Source of the DNA: Novosphingobium album (ex Liu et al. 2023)
Lineage (GTDB): Bacteria; Pseudomonadota; Alphaproteobacteria; Sphingomonadales; Sphingomonadaceae
Direction: 5' to 3'
Length of the DNA stretch: 64,000 nucleotides
Assembly (NCBI RefSeq): GCF_029076845.1
Contig: NZ_JARESE010000056.1
Location: 1-64,000, forward strand
In this document: one piece after another, positions 58,059 to 64,000 of the stretch
How positions within the stretch are numbered: the first letter of the stretch is position 1
Layout of the letters: each line of letters begins with the position of its first letter
The notes under the pieces: model-generated
Seen by the model: the letters and a program-made list of their open reading frames with translations, nothing else
The model's database searches: none
What the model was told of the DNA's origin: nothing
Program-made: the position numbers and the translations under genes

Positions 58059-58591
58059 GCGTGGACGCGACCGCCGAGGAACAGGTGATGTGGCAAGGGC
58101 GGTTCATCACCGCCCGCAAGCGCGGCAACTGGGAATACGTCAGCCGCGCGCGCGGCATCCACGCGGCGGTGATCCTGGCGGTGGACGAGGACGATCATGT
58201 CCTGCTGGTCGAGCAGTACCGGGTGCCGCTGGGCCGCCCCTGTATCGAGCTGCCCGCCGGCCTGGTCGGCGACGATGACGACAAGCGGGGCGAAGACCCG
58301 GCCACCGCCGGCGCTCGCGAGCTGGAAGAGGAAACCGGCTACCGCGCCGAACGCATCGAGGTGATCGGCGAGTTCTGGTCCTCGCCCGGCATGGTCAGCG
58401 AAAGCTTCACTCTGCTGCGCGCGCACGGCCTGACCAAGGTGGGCGACGGCGGCGGCGTCGACAGCGAGCAGATCGTGGTCCACCGCGTGCCGCTGGCCGG
58501 CATCGCCGATGCCGTGGCCCGCTGGCGGGCCGAAGGCTATGCCATCGACGTCAAGATGCTGACCCTGCTGGGCGGCGCGCTGCTGGGCTGA
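58055..58591 (+). CDS. NUDIX hydrolase (ADP-ribose pyrophosphatase-like)
   Basis: A 178-residue NUDIX enzyme. The box is GARELEEETGYRAERIEVIGEF within ATAGARELEEETGYRAE (catalytic R-E-x-x-E-E). Preceded by QYRVPLGRPCIELPAGLVGDD, the ADP-ribose pyrophosphatase-type segment. Overlaps the upstream TPM gene by 4 bp (ATGA). Confidence 0.88.
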   Translation: MSVDATAEEQVMWQGRFITARKRGNWEYVSRARGIHAAVILAVDEDDHVLLVEQYRVPLGRPCIELPAGLVGDDDDKRGEDPATAGARELEEETGYRAERIEVIGEFWSSPGMVSESFTLLRAHGLTKVGDGGGVDSEQIVVHRVPLAGIADAVARWRAEGYAIDVKMLTLLGGALLG

Positions 58592-58605
58592 ACCAGGCCG
58601 AGGCG

Positions 58606-58800
58606 ATGCGCACCCGGCTCAGCGTCTGCCGCAGGAAGGCCCGCTTTCGCAGCGAGGACGAGGCGCTGGGCGTGGCCGCGCAAGCCGCCTATCCCTTGCG
58701 CCCCTATCGCTGCGACCGCTGCGGCCAGTTCCACCTCACTGGCCGCACCAGAGGCAAGCGCGTACCGGCATTCGCGCGGGCAAACCCTAAAGCGTCGTGA
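58606..58800 (+). CDS. 64-residue CxxC mini-protein
   Basis: A short protein with one zinc-knuckle-like motif YRCDRCGQFHL (CxxC) near 35-45 and basic flanks. The motif resembles a 'zinc ribbon' seen in small conserved alphaproteobacterial proteins. Starts 15 bp after the NUDIX stop. The last 14 bp overlap the convergent mmsB 3' end. Metal binding is inferred only from the CxxC. Confidence 0.65.
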   Translation: MRTRLSVCRRKARFRSEDEALGVAAQAAYPLRPYRCDRCGQFHLTGRTRGKRVPAFARANPKAS

Positions 58801-59656
58801 AGATCGCGCCGAAGTCCTTGCCGCCGTTGCCCGCCTCGACGAAAGCCTCGTAGATCTTCGTCGCGTGTTCGCCCAGCGGCACGCTCGCGCCGCTGGTTTG
58901 CGCGCCCGCCATGGCGAGGCGCAAGTCCTTGAGCATCAGTGCCGAGGCGAAGCCGCCCTGGTAATCGTTGTCGGCCGGGCTGGTCGCGCCCACGCCCGGC
59001 GCGGGGGTGTAATCGTTGAGCGACCAGTTGTAGCCGGTCGACTTCGAGCTGATCTCATGGAACTTGCGCATGTCGAGGCCGGATTTCTCGGCCAGCGCCA
59101 GCGCCTCGCAAGTGCCGATCATGTGGATCGCCAGCAGCATGTTGTTGCACATCTTGGCGACTTGCCCCGCGCCGCTTTCGCCCGCGTGGATCACCGCCTT
59201 GCCCATGTTGAGCAGGATATCCTCGACATGGCCGAAAACCTTGGCATCGCCGCCGACCATGAACGTGAGCGTGCCCTGGTTGGCCGCGGTGATGCCGCCC
59301 GAAACCGGGGCATCGACCATCGGATAGCCGGCATCGGCGGCGGCCTGCTGCACCTTGCGCGCGGTGGCCACGTCGATCGTCGAACAGTCGATCAGCAACG
59401 CGCCCCTGGGCGCATGGCCCAGGACATCGTTCATGTAGACGCTCTCGACGATCGCGCCGTTGGGCAGCATCGAGACGACGGCGTTCACGCCCTGCACCGC
59501 CTCGCGCACCGAATCGAACACTTCGCAGCCGTTCGCCCTGGCCTTGGCCAGCGCATCGGGCGACAAGTCGAACGCGCGGACGTGGTGGCTGGCCATGGCC
59601 AGGTTGTGCGCCATGCCGCCGCCCATGTTGCCAAGGCCGATGAATGCGATCTTCAT
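58787..59656 (-). CDS. mmsB: 3-hydroxyisobutyrate dehydrogenase
   Basis: NAD-dependent oxidation of 3-hydroxyisobutyrate to methylmalonate semialdehyde in valine catabolism. 289 residues: GLGNMGGGMAHNLA at 7-20, DAPVSGGITAANQGTLTFMVGG (substrate/Ser-Gly-Gly), and CNNMLLAIHMIGTCEALALAEKSG. Family Lys of the active site is in ESGAGQVAKMCNN. Start 28 bp after the enoyl-CoA hydratase stop on the same strand. Confidence 0.93.
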   Translation of the reverse strand: MKIAFIGLGNMGGGMAHNLAMASHHVRAFDLSPDALAKARANGCEVFDSVREAVQGVNAVVSMLPNGAIVESVYMNDVLGHAPRGALLIDCSTIDVATARKVQQAAADAGYPMVDAPVSGGITAANQGTLTFMVGGDAKVFGHVEDILLNMGKAVIHAGESGAGQVAKMCNNMLLAIHMIGTCEALALAEKSGLDMRKFHEISSKSTGYNWSLNDYTPAPGVGATSPADNDYQGGFASALMLKDLRLAMAGAQTSGASVPLGEHATKIYEAFVEAGNGGKDFGAIFTTL

Positions 59657-59684
59657 GTCATTTCCTCTCCCGAGCCCGAGCGGC

Positions 59685-60467
59685 TTACTTGCCCTGCCAG
59701 TTGCCCGGCCGCTTTTCGATGAACGCCTTCATGCCCTCGGCCTTGTCCTCGGTCGCGGTGAGCACCTGGAACATGCGGCGTTCCATCAGCAGGCCGGTGT
59801 CGAGCGTGGTCTCGAACGCGATGTTGACCATTTCCTTGTTCATCATCGCGGCGAGCGGCGGCATGGCGGCGATCGTCTCGGCCGCCTTCAGCGCTTCTTC
59901 CATCAGCTTGTCGGCCGGCACCACGCGGCTGACGAGGCCGGCGCGCTCGGCTTCCTCGGCACCCATCAGGCGGCCGGTCAGGCACATGTCCATCGCCTTG
60001 GCCTTGCCGACGGCGCGGGTCAGGCGCTGCGATCCGCCCATACCGGGCGCCACCGCCAGCTTGATCTCCGGCTGGCCGAACTTGGCGTTTTCGGACGCGA
60101 TGATGAAATCGGCCATCATCGAAAGCTCGCAGCCGCCCCCCAGCGCGAAGCCGTTCACCGCCGCGATCCAGGGCTTGCGTGTGCTCTTGACCAGCTGGCT
60201 GGTCCAGCCGGCGAAGAAGTCTTCCGAATAGAACTCGGCACCCGGCTTGTCGGCCATTTCCTTGATGTCGGCGCCGGCCGCGAAAGCCTTGTCGCCCGAT
60301 CCGGTGATCACCGCGCAGCGCTGCGCCTTGTCCGCCTGGTAAGCGGCGAAAGCGTCGATCAGCTCGGCCAGCACGGTCGAATTGAGCGCGTTGAGCGCTT
60401 GCGGCCGGTTGAGCGTGATCAGCGTGACCGCGCCCTTCTGTTCGACCAGGATCGTTTCATAGCTCAT
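59685..60467 (-). CDS. Enoyl-CoA hydratase
   Basis: Hydrates methacrylyl-CoA or other enoyl-CoAs. 260 residues with crotonase signatures: [60 protein letters not shown]. Overlaps the HIBCH stop by 4 bp (ATGA). By its place it is the valine-pathway hydratase. Confidence 0.92.
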   Translation of the reverse strand: MSYETILVEQKGAVTLITLNRPQALNALNSTVLAELIDAFAAYQADKAQRCAVITGSGDKAFAAGADIKEMADKPGAEFYSEDFFAGWTSQLVKSTRKPWIAAVNGFALGGGCELSMMADFIIASENAKFGQPEIKLAVAPGMGGSQRLTRAVGKAKAMDMCLTGRLMGAEEAERAGLVSRVVPADKLMEEALKAAETIAAMPPLAAMMNKEMVNIAFETTLDTGLLMERRMFQVLTATEDKAEGMKAFIEKRPGNWQGK

Positions 60468-61507
60468 AGCGGCTTCCATTCCTCTTGCGTGGGGAGCGGC
60501 GCGAAGATCGCGTCCAGCAGGTCTTCGGTGACGCCGGCCGGCGTCGCGGGGTTCCATTTCGGCGCGTGATCCTTGTCGACGATCACGGCGCGCACGCCCT
60601 CGGCGAAATCGGGGAGCGTCAGCACGCGGCTGCCGATGCGGTATTCCATCGCCATGTTCGCGGCGAAATCCGTCAGCCCGGCCGACTCGGCGAGCTGGCG
60701 CAGCGCCACCTTGCAGGCCTGCGGGCTCTTGGCGCGCAGCGTGGCCAGTTCCTTTGCCGCCCATTCGTCCGGGTCGGCCTCCAGCGAGACGAGCACGTCC
60801 TCCAGCCGGTCCGAGGCGAAATGCTTGCGGATCTGCGCGGCATGGGCGGCCATGCGCGGTTCGGGCGGCGTGACCGCGAGCGCGGAGAGCACGCCGCCGA
60901 TCTCGTGCCCCGCCTCGATCCGGGCCTTGGCCTCGGCCAGCTTGTCGGCGGGCAGGTAATGCGTGGCAAGGCCGGCCCAGAGGCATTCGGCGCCATCGAG
61001 CCGCGCCCCGGTGAGCGCGAGGAACTGGCCGACGCGCCCTTCCAGCCGCGAGAGATACCAGCCGCCGCCCACATCGGGGAACAGGCCGATGCCGGTTTCG
61101 GGCATGGCGAAGCGGGTGTTCTCGGTCGCCACGCGGTATTTCGCCGGCTGCGAGATGCCGACGCCGCCGCCCATGGTGATGCCGTCCATGAACGCGACCA
61201 CGGGCTTGGCGTAAGTGAAGATCTGGTGATTGAGCCGGTATTCGTCGAAGAAGAAGGCCCGGCCCGCGGCGCCGCCGTCTTCCAGCGCGGACTGGCGCAG
61301 CAGGTTGATGTCGCCGCCCGAGCAGAAGCCCCTGCCCTCGCTGTGCTCCAGGATCACCGCCTTGACCTCGGGATCGTCGCGCCATTGCGCAAGCGCCGCC
61401 GTCATCGCCTGGCACATGCCGAGCGTGAGCGCGTGGATCGCCTTGGGGCGATTGAGCGTGAGATAGCCCGCGACGCCGGCGCGGCGCGTCAGCAGTTCGT
61501 CGCTCAT
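60464..61507 (-). CDS. 3-hydroxyisobutyryl-CoA hydrolase
   Basis: Releases 3-hydroxyisobutyrate from CoA. A 347-residue crotonase-fold hydrolase; marks: [53 protein letters not shown] and [21 protein letters not shown]. Longer than hydratases because of the C-terminal extension typical of HIBCH. Overlaps the acyl-CoA dehydrogenase stop by 1 bp (TGATG). Confidence 0.92.
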   Translation of the reverse strand: MSDELLTRRAGVAGYLTLNRPKAIHALTLGMCQAMTAALAQWRDDPEVKAVILEHSEGRGFCSGGDINLLRQSALEDGGAAGRAFFFDEYRLNHQIFTYAKPVVAFMDGITMGGGVGISQPAKYRVATENTRFAMPETGIGLFPDVGGGWYLSRLEGRVGQFLALTGARLDGAECLWAGLATHYLPADKLAEAKARIEAGHEIGGVLSALAVTPPEPRMAAHAAQIRKHFASDRLEDVLVSLEADPDEWAAKELATLRAKSPQACKVALRQLAESAGLTDFAANMAMEYRIGSRVLTLPDFAEGVRAVIVDKDHAPKWNPATPAGVTEDLLDAIFAPLPTQEEWKPL

Positions 61508-62649
61508 CAGCGCAGCAAGTCCCGGCCGACGATCATGCGCATCACCTGGTTCGTCCCTTCCAGGATCGAATGGACGCGAAGGTCGCGCCAGAAGCGCTCG
61601 ATCGGATAGTCGCGCAGATAGCCATAGCCGCCGAAAAGCTGAAGGGCGTCATTGACGATCTTCGATCCGCTGTCGGTGGCGAGGCGCTTGGCCATGGCCG
61701 AAAACCGCGTCTTGTCCGGCGCCCCCGACGTAACCTTGGCGGCGGCGAGATAGAGCAGCGCGCGCGCCGCTTCGAGGTCGGTCGCCATGTCGGCCAGCAT
61801 GAACTGGGTGTTCTGGAAATCGCCGATCGGCTGGTCGAACTGCTTGCGGTCCTTCACGTACTGGATCGCCTCGTCGAGGCAGCGCTGCGCCCCGCCCAGC
61901 GAACAGGCGCCGATGTTGATCCGCCCGCCGTCGAGCCCGGCCATGGCGAACTTGAAGCCATCGCCTTCCGCGCCGACGCGGTTTTCGACCGGCACGCGCG
62001 CATCCTCGAAGATCACTTGCGCGGTGGGCGAGGCATTCCAGCCCAGCTTCTTTTCCGGCGCGCCGAAGCTGAGGCCGGGCGTGTCCTTGTCGACCACGAA
62101 GCACGAGATACCGCGCGACTTGTGCTCGCCGGTGCGCGCCATGACGACGTAGACGTCGTTGTAGCCGCCGCCCGAGATGAACTGCTTGGTGCCGTTGAGC
62201 ACATAGGCATCGCCATCCAGCCTGGCGCTGGTCTTGAGCGCCGCCGCGTCCGATCCCGAACCCGGCTCGGTGAGGCAATAGGAGGCGATCTTCTCCATCG
62301 TCACCAGCTCGGGCAGGTAGCGGTCCTTGAGCGGCTGGCCCGCGAACGTGTCGATCATCCACGCCGCCATGTTGTGGATCGAGATATAGGCCGATGTCGC
62401 CGGGCAGCCATAGGACATGGCTTCCATGATCAGCGCCGCTTCCAGCCGGCCCAGGCCAATGCCGCCGCTTTCCTCGGAAACATAGATCGCGCCGAAGCCC
62501 AGCTCACCCGCCGCCTTCCACACGTCGACCGGATAGTGGTGCTTCTCGTCCCACTCGGCCGCGAACGGCGTGATCTGGTCGGCGGTGAACTTGCGCGCGG
62601 TCTCCTGGATCGCGATCTGGTCTTCGGTCAACGCAAACTGGTCGGTCAT
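61507..62649 (-). CDS. Acyl-CoA dehydrogenase (isobutyryl-CoA dehydrogenase-like)
   Basis: FAD enzyme oxidising isobutyryl-CoA to methacrylyl-CoA. 380 residues: [80 protein letters not shown], catalytic Glu near 361-366 (LEGTN). First of the valine operon with HIBCH, hydratase and mmsB downstream. Confidence 0.93.
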   Translation of the reverse strand: MTDQFALTEDQIAIQETARKFTADQITPFAAEWDEKHHYPVDVWKAAGELGFGAIYVSEESGGIGLGRLEAALIMEAMSYGCPATSAYISIHNMAAWMIDTFAGQPLKDRYLPELVTMEKIASYCLTEPGSGSDAAALKTSARLDGDAYVLNGTKQFISGGGYNDVYVVMARTGEHKSRGISCFVVDKDTPGLSFGAPEKKLGWNASPTAQVIFEDARVPVENRVGAEGDGFKFAMAGLDGGRINIGACSLGGAQRCLDEAIQYVKDRKQFDQPIGDFQNTQFMLADMATDLEAARALLYLAAAKVTSGAPDKTRFSAMAKRLATDSGSKIVNDALQLFGGYGYLRDYPIERFWRDLRVHSILEGTNQVMRMIVGRDLLR

Positions 62650-62669
62650 GGTGCCCCTGTCCTGGTGGT

Positions 62670-63164
62670 CTATTGGCAGCGGGTGTAAGTCAGCGCGCCG
62701 GGCATCGCGTCCGGACCGTAGTCGCGCCGGATCAGCGTCTTGCCCTGATCCTGCACGCCCAGCACGACGTCCTGCGTCCAGGTCTGCCCCTCGCCGGAGA
62801 AAGTATAGCTCGCGCGGATGCGCTCGGCATCGGCTTCCTGGATCTTGCCCAGCGTCGCCACCGATTCGTAGAAGCGCAGTTCGCTGGCGCCGATCGTCAG
62901 CAGCCCCTTGGCATCGCCCATCGTGCTGGTGCAATCGGCCGCCACCAGCCCCCAGCGGCCGCGAATGGCCTGGGGAATAGCCTTGGCGGCAACCGGCTCG
63001 GGCTCGGACACCGCCTCGCTAGCGGTATCCTCGGGCAGCGGCGCTTCGGACGCAGCTTCGGCCGGCGTCTCGCTGGCCTGCCCCTCGGGCCCGGCCGGCT
63101 CTTTCGAGCAGGCGCCAAGCGCGAGCGCGACGGCGGTCACGGCGAAAAGGGCGATGGTGCGCAT
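62670..63164 (-). CDS. Hypothetical lipoprotein
   Basis: A 164-residue lipoprotein with lipobox L16-G-A-C19, an Ala/Glu/Pro-rich linker, and a C-terminal beta-rich domain (AIRGRWGLVAADCTSTMGDAKGLLTIGASELRFYESVATLG) with two conserved Cys. Resembles small sphingomonad lipoproteins of unknown role. Sits between the ALDH and the ACAD on the same strand. Confidence 0.75.
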   Translation of the reverse strand: MRTIALFAVTAVALALGACSKEPAGPEGQASETPAEAASEAPLPEDTASEAVSEPEPVAAKAIPQAIRGRWGLVAADCTSTMGDAKGLLTIGASELRFYESVATLGKIQEADAERIRASYTFSGEGQTWTQDVVLGVQDQGKTLIRRDYGPDAMPGALTYTRCQ

Positions 63165-63252
63165 TCTTCCGGTCTCCTCTCCTGTCCGGGGGACCGGACG
63201 GGGCCCGGCCGGATCGTTCCGGGCCCGGCCGCCTTCCGGCGCTGCGAGAGCG

Positions 63253-64000
63253 TCAGCCGACGGCTTCGATCACGTCCTTGCCGAACAGATCCTCGTCCGA
63301 CGGGATCACCTTGGTCTGCGGCAGCGGCTTCGACACCCAGGTCTCGTTGATCAGGTCGCGCCACGAGACGTTGTTGTTCGTCGCGTTGCCGCCCCACGAG
63401 CCGCAGCCCAGCGAGAAGGTCTGGCGCATCCCGTTCCACAGGTTGCCCGAGTTCGAGGCGGCCTGCGGCTGGTTCACCATCACGCGGCTGGTCTTGGTGT
63501 GCATGGCCAGCTTCATGATGTTCTCGTCCGAGGTCGAATAGATGCCGCAGGAATGGCCCTGGCCCTGATAGGCCTGGATGGCGTTGGTCAGCTCGATCGC
63601 CTCGTCCAGATCCCTGGCCCGGTACAGCGCCATGGTCACGGTCATCTTCTCGCCGGAGAAGGGATGCTCCTTGCCGGTGCCGGTCTCGGGCACGATGAAG
63701 AACTGCGTGCCTTCGGGGATCGTGAAGCCGGCATAGTCGGCGATGAACTGCGGCGACTGGGCGACAACCTTGGCATTGATGTGCTCGCCATCTTCCCAGA
63801 TCGCGGCCTGGAGCCTGGCCTTCTGCTCGTTGTCGAGCACGAGGCCGCCCTTTTCCTGCAGCTTGGCCAGCATCTTGTCATAGATCGCGTCGAGCAGGAT
63901 CACGCTGTTGTCCGACGAGCACGAGGCGGCGAAGTCCAGCGTCTTGGACAGCAGGATCTTCTCGGCCGCGTCATCCAGGTCGGCGGTGTCGTCGACGGTG
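63253..64000 (-). CDS. Acylating aldehyde dehydrogenase (C-terminal part, cut by window edge)
   Basis: The coding frame continues past 64000, so only the last 248 residues are seen. The nucleophilic Cys lies in FAASCSSDNSVIL at about residue 27-28 of the visible part. The sequence GQGHSCGIYSTSDENIMKLAMHTKTSRVMVNQPQ with NLWNGMRQTFSLGCGSWGGNATNNNVSW recalls CoA-acylating aldehyde dehydrogenases (EutE/AdhE/SauS type), not MmsA. Next to the valine cluster, but the substrate is not provable from this fragment. Confidence 0.8.
   Translation of the reverse strand, partial: TVDDTADLDDAAEKILLSKTLDFAASCSSDNSVILLDAIYDKMLAKLQEKGGLVLDNEQKARLQAAIWEDGEHINAKVVAQSPQFIADYAGFTIPEGTQFFIVPETGTGKEHPFSGEKMTVTMALYRARDLDEAIELTNAIQAYQGQGHSCGIYSTSDENIMKLAMHTKTSRVMVNQPQAASNSGNLWNGMRQTFSLGCGSWGGNATNNNVSWRDLINETWVSKPLPQTKVIPSDEDLFGKDVIEAVG

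Overview
This is a gapless, high-GC alphaproteobacterial chromosome segment, almost certainly from a member of the Sphingomonadales (Novosphingobium/Sphingomonas-like; genus not resolved). The grounds are: a circularly permuted two-piece tmRNA gene with an ANDNEALALAA tag; a 6S RNA between zapA and the 5-formyl-THF cyclo-ligase gene; the HdaA, DUF2842, DUF2794 and DUF465 family genes; a TonB-dependent receptor/phytase pair; and the gene order lptD-surA-pdxA-rsmA.

Layout. 0-5.5 kb (minus): transketolase, GAPDH, phosphoglycerate kinase and a membrane acyltransferase form a central-carbon operon. 5.7-7.2 kb (plus): a short coiled-coil protein, zapA, 6S RNA, 5-formyl-THF cyclo-ligase, DUF2842. 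7.3-8.7 kb: tRNA-Asp with its own promoter, a secreted DUF11-like protein and a YdeI-type protein. 8.7-12.4 kb (minus): branched-chain 2-oxoacid dehydrogenase E1 alpha, E1 beta, E2. 12.5-13.7 kb: thyA and tRNA-Pro(CGG). 13.8-17.7 kb (plus): TonB receptor and beta-propeller phytase behind a candidate Pho box. 17.8-21.1 kb (minus): a 1116-residue serralysin-like RTX metalloprotease. 21.3-29.9 kb: LMW protein-tyrosine phosphatase, purC, M16 peptidase lipoprotein, PEP-mutase/isocitrate-lyase family enzyme, phosphoglycolate phosphatase, glmU, an AIM24 protein. 30-30.6 kb: a VapBC-type toxin-antitoxin pair between glmU and glmS. 30.6-35 kb: glmS and a GGDEF/EAL protein. 35.1-42.4 kb: purQ-purS, an SDR, DUF2794, cysE, hdaA, DUF2066, purM, and a purN fused to a YjbR domain. 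42.4-45.6 kb (minus): DUF465, a small unknown protein, ndk, holC, pepA. 45.7-52.2 kb (plus): lptD-surA-pdxA-rsmA and a TonB-like protein. 52.2-58.8 kb: malate synthase G, a small membrane protein behind a perfect sigma-54 promoter sequence, ssrA, mscL, LemA-TPM-TPM, a NUDIX hydrolase, a CxxC mini-protein. 58.8-64 kb (minus): the rest of valine catabolism (3-hydroxyisobutyrate dehydrogenase, enoyl-CoA hydratase, 3-hydroxyisobutyryl-CoA hydrolase, acyl-CoA dehydrogenase), a lipoprotein, and the C-terminal part of a CoA-acylating aldehyde dehydrogenase cut by the window edge.

How genes work together: the bkd operon and the 58.8-62.6 kb cluster together cover valine degradation from 2-oxoisovalerate to methylmalonate semialdehyde. 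purC, purQS and purMN give five purine steps in three places. glmU and glmS supply UDP-GlcNAc. The receptor/phytase pair looks like a phosphate-starvation module.

Most of the window is conserved housekeeping DNA. The features most worth a second look are: (1) a family of about 160-bp palindromic repeats whose ends coincide with stop codons, usually between convergent genes; (2) the sigma-54 promoter in front of an unknown small membrane protein; (3) the Pho box before the phytase operon; (4) a triple-palindrome operator overlapping the start codon of the antitoxin; (5) the PurN-YjbR fusion; (6) a duplicated C-terminal module in the RTX metalloprotease. I found no prophage, insertion sequence with a transposase, CRISPR array or rRNA.
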